The notes under the pieces are model-generated. The model had not been told where the DNA came from. It saw nothing but the letters and a program-made list of their open reading frames with translations, and searched no databases. A DNA stretch of 50,452 nt from Parvibaculum sp036499025 (GTDB lineage Bacteria > Pseudomonadota > Alphaproteobacteria > Parvibaculales > Parvibaculaceae), in assembly GCA_036499025.1 (NCBI GenBank), contig DASYEM010000065.1, positions 1 through 50,452 of the forward strand, in the 5' to 3' direction. The position numbers and the translations under genes were made by a program. Below, piece by piece: positions 43,113-50,452 of the stretch (its first letter is position 1; each line of letters starts with the position of its first letter).

Positions 43113-44351
43113 ATGGATTTCGAATTCAACGACAAAACGAAAGAACTCCAGGCCCGCCTAGAGCGGTTCATGGACAAACACATCTACCCCAATGAAAAGA
43201 CCTATGCCGACCAGATGGAAGCCTTCCGCAAGGCCGGCAATCCCTGGCAGGTGCCGCAGATCCTCGAAGACCTGAAGCCGAAGGCGAAGGAAGAGGGCCT
43301 CTGGAACCTGTTCCTGCCGGAATCGGAACGCGGCGGCGGACTGTCCAACCTCGAATATGCCTCGCTCTGCGAGATCATGGGCCGCGTGGGCTGGTCGTCG
43401 GAAGTGTTCAACTGCTCGGCGCCCGACACAGGCAACATGGAAGTGATCGAGCGTTACGGCAATGAGCGCCAGAAGCGCGAATATCTCGAGCCGTTGCTCG
43501 AGGGCAAGATGCGTTCGGCGTTCTTGATGACGGAACCCGACGTCGCTTCGTCGGACGCGACCAACATCGCCACCCGCATCGAACGCGATGGCAATGAATA
43601 TGTCATCAACGGCCGCAAGTGGTGGTCCTCGGGCGTCGGCGATCCGCGTTGCAAAATCGCGATCCTGATGGGTAAGACCGATCCGAAGGCCGATACCTAT
43701 CGCCAGCAGTCGCAGATCCTCGTGCCGATGGACACCAAGGGCATCAAGGTTGTGCGCATGCTGCCCGTCTTCGGTTACGACGATGCGCCGCATGGTCACG
43801 CCGAAGTCCTGCTCGAAAACGTCCGCGTCCCCGCCGAAAACCTGCTTCTTGGCGAAGGCCGTGGTTTTGAAATCAGCCAGGGTCGGTTGGGGCCTGGCCG
43901 CATTCATCATTGCATGCGCACCATCGGCGTCGCCGAGCGCGCACTTGAAATGATGTGCAAGCGCCTGCTCTCGCGCCATGCTTTCGGCAAGACGATTGCC
44001 GATCACTCGGTCTGGGAACAGCGCATCGGCGAAGCCCGCACCAACATCGAAATGACGCGCCTTCTCACCTTGAAGGCCGCTTATATGATGGACACGGTCG
44101 GCAATAAGGTCGCCCGCAGCGAGATCGCCATGATCAAGGTTGCGGCTCCGAACCTGGCGCTGAAGATCATCGATGACGCCATCCAGGCGCATGGCGGCGG
44201 CGGCGTGACGACTGACTTCGGTCTCGCCCGGATGTATGCGGGCATTCGCACGCTGCGTCTGGCCGACGGCCCGGATGAAGTGCACAACCGCACCATCGCC
44301 AAGCTCGAGCTGAAGAAATACTCGAACAAGGTGCGTGCCGCAGCCGAGTAA
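43113..44351 (+). CDS. Acyl-CoA dehydrogenase (ACAD10/11-like)
   Basis: 412-residue FAD-dependent acyl-CoA dehydrogenase. MTEPDVASSDATNI and HHCMRTIGVAERALEMMCKR are typical of the branch that includes the C-terminal half of animal ACAD10/11, and ILVPMDTKGIKVVRMLPVFGYDDAPHG follows. A GAGGGAG ribosome site precedes the ATG at 43113; an in-frame ATG at 43059 is less likely. Two APH-fold kinases of the ACAD10/11 N-terminal type are elsewhere in the window, so a role in 4-hydroxyacyl-CoA breakdown is plausible but not shown. Confidence 0.92.
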   Translation: MDFEFNDKTKELQARLERFMDKHIYPNEKTYADQMEAFRKAGNPWQVPQILEDLKPKAKEEGLWNLFLPESERGGGLSNLEYASLCEIMGRVGWSSEVFNCSAPDTGNMEVIERYGNERQKREYLEPLLEGKMRSAFLMTEPDVASSDATNIATRIERDGNEYVINGRKWWSSGVGDPRCKIAILMGKTDPKADTYRQQSQILVPMDTKGIKVVRMLPVFGYDDAPHGHAEVLLENVRVPAENLLLGEGRGFEISQGRLGPGRIHHCMRTIGVAERALEMMCKRLLSRHAFGKTIADHSVWEQRIGEARTNIEMTRLLTLKAAYMMDTVGNKVARSEIAMIKVAAPNLALKIIDDAIQAHGGGGVTTDFGLARMYAGIRTLRLADGPDEVHNRTIAKLELKKYSNKVRAAAE

Positions 44352-44372
44352 TCCTCGCGCGATATGAAACAG

Positions 44373-44407
44373 AAACGGCCGGTTCCCTCTTGTGGACCGG
44401 CCGTTTT
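44373..44407 (+). terminator. Rho-independent terminator after the acyl-CoA dehydrogenase gene
   Basis: Eleven-base stem AAACGGCCGGT (44373-44383) with ACCGGCCGTTT (44396-44406) and a 12-base loop, running into a T tract. It separates the dehydrogenase from the glutathione transferase gene. Confidence 0.85.
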
Positions 44408-44468
44408 GATACCTACCTAATAGAAGGCCCCGCAGAGAGGCCGCGGCTGCAACGAGGATGACGCGCCG

Positions 44469-45128
44469 ATGAGCATGAAAATCTACAACGCCCAGCTTTC
44501 GCCCTATTCGGCGCGTGTCCGCCTTGCGGTCTATGCCAAGGGGCTCGACGCCGAAATCGTCGATGCTTTCAGTACGCCTGAACTCGAAGCCGAGTTTGAA
44601 AGTCTGGGGCCGTTGCAGAAAGTGCCGTTGCTGCTGCTCGACGGCAAGTTGATGCCGGAATCTGAAGTCATCTGCGAATATCTGGAAGATCTGGGGCTCG
44701 GCGTGCCGCTACGCCCCGAGGGTATCGAAGAGCGCGCACGTATGCGGCTGCTCTCGCGCATCGGCGATCTCTATGTGATGGAGCCGATGACAAAGCTCTT
44801 CAGCCAGATCAATCCCAAAGGCCGCGACATGGCGCTTGTCGAACGCGAGCTTTCCGAACTCGACAAAGGCATTAGGGCGCTGGCTCACTATCTCGACGGC
44901 TCGCCCTACGCAATCGGCGGCAAGCTGACCTTTGCCGACTGCACGCTGGCGCCGATGCTTTTCTTTTATGAGCAGATCGGTCCGATGTTCGGCTCCGCCG
45001 ATCCCTTCAAGGACGTGCCGGCGCTCGGCGCTTATTATCGCGGGTTGAAAAACGATCCCCATGTCGCCCGCGTGCTCGTCGAACTTGACGCCGCGCTGCG
45101 CAAGGTGATGGGCGCAAAGCCCGCCTAA
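44469..45128 (+). CDS. Glutathione S-transferase family protein
   Basis: 219-residue protein with an N-terminal thioredoxin-like glutathione-binding domain (KIYNAQLSPYSARVRLAV, KVPLLLLDGKLMPESEVICEYLED, where the ES pair binds the gamma-glutamyl part) and a helical C-terminal domain (YAIGGKLTFADCTLAPMLF). The SPYSARVR region may hold a Ser/Tyr-type site. The substrate is unknown. The 3' end overlaps the convergent histidine kinase gene by four bases. Confidence 0.92.
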   Translation: MSMKIYNAQLSPYSARVRLAVYAKGLDAEIVDAFSTPELEAEFESLGPLQKVPLLLLDGKLMPESEVICEYLEDLGLGVPLRPEGIEERARMRLLSRIGDLYVMEPMTKLFSQINPKGRDMALVERELSELDKGIRALAHYLDGSPYAIGGKLTFADCTLAPMLFFYEQIGPMFGSADPFKDVPALGAYYRGLKNDPHVARVLVELDAALRKVMGAKPA

Positions 45129-47077
45129 TCCGCAGCGCTGGCCGACATCGCGTGGGATGCGGCGACCGGCAGGTTGACGCTGACGCAGGTGCCTTTGCCA
45201 AGCTCGCTCTCGATCAATATTGAGCCGCCATGCAACTCGGCAAGCGAGCGCACCAGCGCGAGACCGAGACCTGTGCCCTGTTTGCTAAGTTCGGCGTCGC
45301 TCGATACCTGCTCGAAAGCGTGGGCAAGGCGCGGAATATGATCCTTTGGAATGCCGCGGCCTGTATCTTCGACACGGAAACGGATAGCGCCATCGACGGG
45401 GACCGCGCCGACGACGATCTGTCCGCCGGCAGGCGTGAACTTCACCGCGTTTGAAAGCAGGTTGAGCAATATCTGTTTGAGCGCACGCGAATCCGCCATG
45501 AAAGGCAGGGCCGCTACATCGGGCGAGACGCGCACGAGCAGGGTCAGGCCATTGGTTTCGGCCCGCCCATGTACGAGCTTCAAAGCCTGTTCGATGATCT
45601 CTTCGGCGTTTACCGCCTCGCAATGAAGATCGTATTTTCCCGCTTCGATCTTTGACATGTCGAGAATGTCGCTAATGAGATCGAGCAGCAATCCGCCGCT
45701 TTCATTGATAAGCTGGGCATATTCGAGATAACGCGCATTGCCGAGCTTGCCGAACATTTCGAGTTTCAGCATGTCGGAGAAGCCGATAATGGCGTTCAGC
45801 GGCGTGCGCAACTCATGGCTCATATTGGCGAGGAATCGCGACTTGGTGCGATTGGCGGCTTCGGCGCGCTCGCGCGCTTCCATAAGCTCGATCTCGTGCT
45901 TCTTGCGCTCGCTCATGTCGCGCGTCATGCCGATGATTTCTTTCAACGTACCATCGGGTTCGCGCACGGCACGCATCGTCGTCTCAAGCCAGACATAATG
46001 ACCGGCCTTGTGGCGGAAACGATATTCGAGGCGCAGCATATCGCGCTCACGCGCAAATTCACGATAGCCTGCCGAAAGGCGCAGCAGGTCGTCGGGGTGG
46101 ACGCGGTCGCCAGCGCCCTTGAGCAGCATGAAATCTTCCGGCGTGTAGCCGAGGACGCCTTCAACCGACGGCGACATATAGAGAAGACTGCTGTCGGGCG
46201 CGAGGTGATGAATGATGTCGCTCGCCTGTTCGGCGATCAGGCGGTATTTGGCCTCGCTGCGCTGAAGCGCTTCGCGGGCGAGCATTTCCTGGCTGACGTC
46301 TTCGGCAAGGCCGACCAGTGCGCCGATTTCGCTATGCGCATCCGGCTCGGCATAGGCATGGGTCTTGATGTAGCGATAGGTCCCGTCGCCGGCGAGGAAG
46401 CGCGTGGTGCAGAGCACCGTCTCCTTGGTCTCGAAAGCGTCGAGAAACTTCGACAAAAGCTCGTTGCGGTCGTCGGGATGGACCAGATGGTTATACCAGT
46501 CGCCGCTTGTCGGCATCGTGTCGGTCGTGCGGTCGAGGATTTTTGCGACGCCTTCCGACCAGGTCGGGGAGGGCGCGCCTTTTACCCAGCGCCAATGACC
46601 AAAGCGCGCCAGATGTTCGGCTTCATGAAGCTGTTGCTCCAGGCGTCGCGCTTCGGTGACGTCGCGCGATACGCAAATGATCGCACCGACATCGGGGTCG
46701 TCGAGAAGGTTTTTTGTCCGCGCTTCCATCCAGCGCCAGCTGCCGTCGCGATGCGGAAGGCGAAACGTCTCCATCGACACCCAGCCGGGTGACTGGACGC
46801 ATTCCGCAAAACGCTTGGCGACGCGTTCGCGGTCTTCTGGATGAACGCCGTCGAAAACAGCTTTGCCGATGAAAGGTTCCGCGCCATAGCCGAGCACTTC
46901 GCGGATCGCCGGGCTCTGATAGACAATGACACTGTCGCCGTCGAGCAATGTAACGATGTCGCCCGCGTTCTCGATGAGCGCGCGATAAAACCGGCCCGCA
47001 TCTCGAATAAGCGCGCTGCCGCAGCGCCAGTTCGGCGTTGCGCTCGCATCAGGCTTCGCATTCTTGCGACCGGCCAT
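45125..47077 (-). CDS. Hybrid-free PAS sensor histidine kinase (three PAS domains)
   Basis: 650-residue cytoplasmic kinase without transmembrane segments. There are three PAS-type domains in tandem (about residues 30-145, 150-270, 280-400), each ending in a PAC-like strand, then a DHp domain with the phospho-acceptor H421 in FLANMSHELRTPLNAIIGF and an HATPase domain with NLLSNAVKFT, DTGRGIP and GTGLGLALVRSLAELHGG. No response regulator is adjacent, so it is an orphan. The ATG at 47077 follows GGGGTGGAG; an in-frame ATG at 47128 is possible. The signal is unknown. Confidence 0.95.
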   Translation of the reverse strand: MAGRKNAKPDASATPNWRCGSALIRDAGRFYRALIENAGDIVTLLDGDSVIVYQSPAIREVLGYGAEPFIGKAVFDGVHPEDRERVAKRFAECVQSPGWVSMETFRLPHRDGSWRWMEARTKNLLDDPDVGAIICVSRDVTEARRLEQQLHEAEHLARFGHWRWVKGAPSPTWSEGVAKILDRTTDTMPTSGDWYNHLVHPDDRNELLSKFLDAFETKETVLCTTRFLAGDGTYRYIKTHAYAEPDAHSEIGALVGLAEDVSQEMLAREALQRSEAKYRLIAEQASDIIHHLAPDSSLLYMSPSVEGVLGYTPEDFMLLKGAGDRVHPDDLLRLSAGYREFARERDMLRLEYRFRHKAGHYVWLETTMRAVREPDGTLKEIIGMTRDMSERKKHEIELMEARERAEAANRTKSRFLANMSHELRTPLNAIIGFSDMLKLEMFGKLGNARYLEYAQLINESGGLLLDLISDILDMSKIEAGKYDLHCEAVNAEEIIEQALKLVHGRAETNGLTLLVRVSPDVAALPFMADSRALKQILLNLLSNAVKFTPAGGQIVVGAVPVDGAIRFRVEDTGRGIPKDHIPRLAHAFEQVSSDAELSKQGTGLGLALVRSLAELHGGSILIESELGKGTCVSVNLPVAASHAMSASAAD

Positions 47078-47258
47078 CACTCCACCCCAAAACCGGCTAC
47101 GCCGATTACTCCTCGAGCGGTTGCACATCCTGTGCGCGTCTCGAGTGAGGCAATGCTAGGCCCATGAGTTTTAATATATCTTGAAGCGGATTGGCCGATT
47201 TACCGTTTGCTAAGCATACGGAGCAAGGAAATCCACTTACAAATCTGTAGGTGCCGCT

Positions 47259-48329
47259 TTAGTCGGGACGCTGAACGATTTCCCAGGCCTTGTTCGCAAG
47301 GTTGGCGCAGGAATCGCCAAGGGTCTTGGCGCGCTCCGAACTTGCATTGCCGTCGAGCCCGCGCTTATAGACGCCCTGACTGATCGAGGCGAGACGGAAC
47401 ATCGAAAACGCGAGATAGAAATTCCAGTTCTCGATGCCGTCGCGGCCCGCATGGCGGCAATAATTGGCGACATGTTCGGCTTCCGTCGGAATGCCCGGCG
47501 TCTTCTGTCTGTCGATTGCCGAAGCGCCGCCGGCGACGCCCAGAAGATCGTACATGCAGTTGTAAGCGATATCGGCCAGCGGATGGCCGATCGTGCAGAG
47601 CTCCCAATCGAGCACCGCGATCATGCGCGGCTCGGTCGCATGAAACATCGTATTGCCGAGGCGGTAGTCGCCATGCGCGATGGTGACGGATTGCTCCTCG
47701 GGAATATGATCCGGCAGATATTTGATCAGCTCTTCCATCGCCGGCACGTCTGTTGTCTGTGCGCCGCGATATTGTTTGATCCAGCGCCCGATCTGGCGCT
47801 CGAAATAGTTGCCGGGCTTGCCGAAATCTCCAAGGCCGACCTCTTCGTAATTGACCTTGTGCAATTTCGCCAGATTTTCGGCCATGCTCGCATAGACGGC
47901 TTGGCGCTCGGCTTCATTGGATTCAGGCATCGTCGAATCGCGGAAGACGCGGCCGTCGAGATGTTCCATGATGTAGAAGGCCGTTCCGATGACGCTGTCA
48001 TCCTCGCACAGCGCATACATGTGCGGCACCGGCACATCGCTCTCGGCCAAGGCCTTCATCACGCGGTATTCGCGGTCGATCTGATGGGCGCTGGCGAGCA
48101 GGACACCCGGCGGCTTTTTGCGCATTACATAGCGCTTGGCGCCACGCGGGCCTTCAGTGGTCAACAGGAATGTCGGATTGGACTGCCCGCCGGAGAATTG
48201 CAGCACGTCGAGCGAGCCGCTGAAGCCTTCGACCGCATCGCGGCAATAGGCTTCAAGCCGCTTCACATCGAAACGATGCGCCTCGCGCACTTCGCCGGTT
48301 TCGGCTTCCTGCGGCTCTGCTTCGGCCAT
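47259..48329 (-). CDS. APH-fold phosphotransferase (kinase-like, ACAD10/11 N-domain type), copy 2
   Basis: 356-residue paralogue of the protein at 9831-10940, with the same FSGGQSNPTFLL, RYVMRKKPPG, IAHGDYRLGN (catalytic Asp) and VLDWELCTIGHP motifs and the same FERQIGRWIKQY stretch. The ATG at 48329 follows AGGAG; an in-frame TTG lies 15 bases upstream. Like copy 1 it is expected to phosphorylate a small hydroxylated acyl substrate rather than an antibiotic. The region upstream of the desaturase terminator separates the two units. Confidence 0.9.
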   Translation of the reverse strand: MAEAEPQEAETGEVREAHRFDVKRLEAYCRDAVEGFSGSLDVLQFSGGQSNPTFLLTTEGPRGAKRYVMRKKPPGVLLASAHQIDREYRVMKALAESDVPVPHMYALCEDDSVIGTAFYIMEHLDGRVFRDSTMPESNEAERQAVYASMAENLAKLHKVNYEEVGLGDFGKPGNYFERQIGRWIKQYRGAQTTDVPAMEELIKYLPDHIPEEQSVTIAHGDYRLGNTMFHATEPRMIAVLDWELCTIGHPLADIAYNCMYDLLGVAGGASAIDRQKTPGIPTEAEHVANYCRHAGRDGIENWNFYLAFSMFRLASISQGVYKRGLDGNASSERAKTLGDSCANLANKAWEIVQRPD

Positions 48330-48392
48330 GACGTCTCTCCTCAAAAGGAATTTCTTGTTGGGGAGAGGTTTAGCACGGCGCGGAGAAGCGAG

Positions 48393-48426
48393 GCAAAGGA
48401 ACCGCCCGAAGGCAGGTTTCCTTTGC
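48393..48426 (-). terminator. Possible terminator of the TetR-desaturase operon
   Basis: Long hairpin: GCAAAGGAACCGCC (48393-48406) pairs with GGCAGGTTTCCTTTGC (48411-48426) with small bulges. The minus-strand RNA carries a stable C(UUCG)G loop. There is no T run, so termination may be weak or rho-independent only in part; it may instead protect the 3' end of the desaturase mRNA. Confidence 0.45.
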
Positions 48427-48440
48427 GTCAGATGGTGCGA

Positions 48441-49463
48441 TCAGGCTGCCGCGTCGTCGGCAGGTTTGAAGCCTTCGCTCATGACGCCTTGAACGCGGGT
48501 TTTGCGGGCATTGTGAACGAGTTCGCCGCGCTGGTCCTGATCGTCGGGTTTCGATGTCGCCATGCGCAGCACTTCGCGATAGCCGCTCTTCGTTTCCATG
48601 CGCGGACCATAGCTGTTGGCGATCAGGAAGGCGCGGGCTTTGGGCAGGTTGTAGCAAGGCACCCACATCATCAGATGATGTTCCACGTGATAGTTGACCC
48701 AATAGGGTGCGATCAATGCGCGTTCGAGCCAGTTCGCCTTGGTCGTGCGGGCGTTGCGGAAGTCGTCATTATTGTCCGGGACCATTGCATGTTCGGCGAT
48801 GTTGCGGACGCGTGTGATTGCCTGATGCCAGGTGAGGAAGGGCAGGAGCCACAGCACGAAGTAGAGATACCAGTGGCCGCTAGCCGCGAGGATTGCGAAG
48901 ACGGCGGCCTGCGCAATGGTGGCCCGACCGAGCTTGCGCCAATAATTCTGAACGCGTTGGCTCAGCGGCCATTCGGATTTGCCAAGCGCGTTGAGAATCT
49001 GCGCCTTGCGCTGCTGATAACCCGTCTGCCCCGTGAGGTCGCGGATCATCTTGCGGCGAAAACTCTTCTTTGTGATCGGAAAAGGCGCCGACAGCACGAG
49101 GTCGGGATCTTCCTTTTGCTGCGTATTGGCGTGATGCGTCAGATGATAACGGCGATAGGCCTGCGTCTCTGCCATCATCGGATAAGCGCAGAGCCATTGG
49201 CTGACGAACATGTTGAGTTTGGGGTTGTGGCAGAGAATGCCATGCGCGCCGTCATGCATCAGGATCGCCAACCCGAGCTGACGCGCGCCGATGACCACGA
49301 CGGCGAGCAGGAAGGTCAGCGGATTGGGAAACCAGACGAAAATCGCCATCGCGCCGAAAATGATCGCCCATGCATGAGCGACAGCGAGAACGCCGCGGAT
49401 GTCCGAACGCTGGCGAACGATCGCCAACTGTTCCGCATTCAATAGTTTGCTCGCGACGATCAT
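48441..49463 (-). CDS. Membrane fatty acid desaturase
   Basis: 340-residue di-iron membrane desaturase. The three histidine boxes are HDGAHG (70-75), HLTHH (107-111) and HVEHH (259-263); two pairs of hydrophobic segments flank them. The N-terminus resembles the alkane-hydroxylase/desaturase superfamily, so lipid, sterol-like or other substrates are possible, though acyl-lipid is the most likely. It overlaps the TetR stop by four bases (ATGA) and is therefore coupled to it. The ATG at 49463 is chosen over an in-frame start at 49523 inside tetR. Confidence 0.92.
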   Translation of the reverse strand: MIVASKLLNAEQLAIVRQRSDIRGVLAVAHAWAIIFGAMAIFVWFPNPLTFLLAVVVIGARQLGLAILMHDGAHGILCHNPKLNMFVSQWLCAYPMMAETQAYRRYHLTHHANTQQKEDPDLVLSAPFPITKKSFRRKMIRDLTGQTGYQQRKAQILNALGKSEWPLSQRVQNYWRKLGRATIAQAAVFAILAASGHWYLYFVLWLLPFLTWHQAITRVRNIAEHAMVPDNNDDFRNARTTKANWLERALIAPYWVNYHVEHHLMMWVPCYNLPKARAFLIANSYGPRMETKSGYREVLRMATSKPDDQDQRGELVHNARKTRVQGVMSEGFKPADDAAA

Positions 49464-50122
49464 GCGCTCGCCCTCTGTTCTGTGGTTTTTCTGGCGCCGG
49501 CGCCTTCGACGCCAGCGAGGCAAAAGCGGACGATTTCTTCGACCAGACTGTCGCCCTTTTCCTCAAGCTCGTGGGATTCAGGCGCCAGCGGCCCGATCAG
49601 CGCCGTCGGAATGGCGCCCGCGATGCAGGCCGCCGCGATTTTCACATTTAGCGGCGGAAAAGCGCCCGTCGTGACGCCGTCTTCGAGAATGCCTGCGAAA
49701 ATCTCGCCATGCATCCGCCGGAACCGGGCGCGCTCTTCGGCAAGACCCACATCGACCGGTTCGGCGAGCAGGGCATAGGCGAGCCGTCTGCCGCGCACGG
49801 CACGGGTCGCAAAGGTCCTCAAGACTTCGTGGAGGCGGTCGATCGCCGGTCCCTCGCCGGCTGCAATCCCGGCCAGCACGTTCATTTCACGCGCCGAAAC
49901 TTCGCGGAACACCTGTCGGCAAAGCTCTTCCTTGGAGGGGAAGTAGCGGTAAAGCGTGCCGGTGGCGACGCCGGCCTTGCGCGCGACCTCGGTCATCTGC
50001 GCGGCGGCGAATCCACCTTCAGCGACAAGATCACGTGCGGCATTCAGTATGGCGCGGCGATTGTCGGCGAGGCGGGCGGAAACGGAATCGGTACGACGGT
50101 AAGCCAATGCATGAACCTCCAT
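49460..50122 (-). CDS. TetR family regulator of the desaturase operon
   Basis: 220-residue TetR protein. The DNA-binding domain ILNAARDLVAEGGFAAAQMTEVARKAGVATGTLYRYFPSKEELC is intact; the remainder is a ligand-binding helical domain with a C-terminal segment like other lipid-sensing members. The gene is the first of a two-gene operon with the desaturase, and a perfect palindrome lies 14 bases upstream. By analogy with DesT of Pseudomonas, which represses a desaturase in response to acyl-CoA, it may sense acyl chains; this is inferred. Confidence 0.93.
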   Translation of the reverse strand: MEVHALAYRRTDSVSARLADNRRAILNAARDLVAEGGFAAAQMTEVARKAGVATGTLYRYFPSKEELCRQVFREVSAREMNVLAGIAAGEGPAIDRLHEVLRTFATRAVRGRRLAYALLAEPVDVGLAEERARFRRMHGEIFAGILEDGVTTGAFPPLNVKIAAACIAGAIPTALIGPLAPESHELEEKGDSLVEEIVRFCLAGVEGAGARKTTEQRASA

Positions 50123-50135
50123 TCAAGACGTAGAA

Positions 50136-50149
50136 TGAACCATGGTTCA
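50136..50149 (-). promoter_or_regulatory. Perfect 14-base palindrome, candidate TetR operator
   Basis: TGAACCATGGTTCA lies 14 bases before the tetR start codon. The half site TGAAC also occurs in operators of the DesT type. Its position suits autoregulation of the tetR-desaturase operon. Confidence 0.7.
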
Positions 50150-50197
50150 CAAAGAGTCGTCAAGCGGAGGCCCCGAAGGGCAGGCACATGCAACAAA

Positions 50198-50222
50198 CCC
50201 CGGCTCATAAAATGAACCGGGG
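50198..50222 (-). terminator. Terminator of the small protein gene at 50244
   Basis: Stem CCCCGG (50198-50203) with CCGGGG (50217-50222), continued by CTCAT/ATGAA with one mismatch. On the minus strand it is followed by TTTG. It stands 21 bases after the stop codon. Confidence 0.75.
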
Positions 50223-50243
50223 CTTCATTTCCGACCTAAGTGT

Positions 50244-50426
50244 TTAGTCGGCCGCCGCTTTAAATGCGGGGGCGAATCCCAGTTGCTCTTCGGCCGACGG
50301 AGCTTTGTCTGAGGTTGACGCCTTTTGGATAACCGCTGTCTGACGGGTCGGCAATTCATGCCAATAGGTCACACCGGTGAAAAACCCGACAGAGCTCGCC
50401 GCGGCGTTGAGCCATTCTCTGAACAT
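50244..50426 (-). CDS. Small hypothetical protein (60 residues)
   Basis: 60-residue product starting at an ATG (50426) with AGGAG (50432-50436) at proper distance, and with a terminator just behind it, so it is likely a real gene. The N-terminal half has a weak hydrophobic stretch (FFTGVTYWHEL, residues 15-25), and the C-terminal half is Ala-rich. I recognise no family. Its promoter lies beyond the window edge. Confidence 0.65.
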   Translation of the reverse strand: MFREWLNAAASSVGFFTGVTYWHELPTRQTAVIQKASTSDKAPSAEEQLGFAPAFKAAAD

Positions 50427-50452
50427 GGATTTCTCCTTTTCATACTTTAAAA

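Noticed and set aside
47451..49445. Long plus-strand open frame (about 664 codons) opposite the kinase and desaturase genes
   Set aside because: It is antisense to two clear genes with strong motifs, and its translation shows no domain. Such shadow frames are common in GC-rich DNA.

Overview
The window is a GC-rich, densely coding chromosomal segment of an alphaproteobacterium. The evidence is the HrcA/CIRCE-controlled groESL operon, the DUF2093, DUF4170, DUF6101 and BTLCP families, the PmbA/CysQ/WaaA/LpxK lipid A block, and two promoters of the EcfG (general stress response) type. A Hyphomicrobiales-like or related lineage is plausible, but the genus cannot be read from the sequence. I found no rRNA, tRNA, CRISPR array, prophage or intact insertion sequence. 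Most lines of sequence are core genes, so the interest lies in a few local structures.

Layout. 1-2.4 kb: the N-terminal part of glyA, a membrane-anchored HIT protein, a small membrane protein, and a solo GIY-YIG nuclease gene bracketed by inverted pairs of REP-like palindromes. 2.4-4.6 kb: groES-groEL with promoter, CIRCE element and terminator. 4.7-10.9 kb: a TetR regulator, a D-threonine aldolase-type enzyme, a Gfo/Idh/MocA oxidoreductase, a phosphofructokinase, a GNAT acetyltransferase and an APH-fold kinase; two composite inverted repeats sit between convergent genes. 11-15 kb: purD, and divergently xseA, DUF2093 and an M23 peptidase. 15-21.8 kb (minus strand): DUF4170-tspO, msbA-like ABC exporter, DUF374 acyltransferase, waaA, lpxK and an lpxL-type acyltransferase, a translationally coupled lipid A/LPS-core block. 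21.9-27 kb (plus strand): ku-ligD-SDR-cinA, a DNA-repair and stress cassette with GGAAC-N16/17-CGTT promoters in front of ku and in front of the SDR gene. 27-29.6 kb: cysQ-like phosphatase, pmbA and a MAPEG protein. 29.8-36 kb: cytochrome b561 with two YceI proteins, terC behind a structured leader, a BTLCP lipoprotein, ubiD and a DUF6101 gene. 36-42.4 kb: DUF1993, enoyl-CoA hydratase, then the operon rluB-rsmD-HAD-maoC-ribF-methyltransferase, in which ribF carries an apparent single-base frameshift. 42.5-50.4 kb: tadA, acyl-CoA dehydrogenase, GST, a three-PAS histidine kinase, a second APH-fold kinase, and a coupled TetR-desaturase operon with a perfect palindromic operator candidate.

How it works together. 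Three themes recur: outer-membrane lipid A synthesis and export; stress protection and repair (groESL, Ku/LigD, SDR, YceI/b561, TspO); and acyl-CoA metabolism (acyl-CoA dehydrogenase of the ACAD10/11 type, two APH-type kinases like the kinase half of ACAD10/11, enoyl-CoA hydratase, MaoC, desaturase). The strongest candidates for something under-described are the GIY-YIG/REP unit, the EcfG-promoted repair cassette nested in the lipid A/pmbA neighbourhood, and the structured terC leader.
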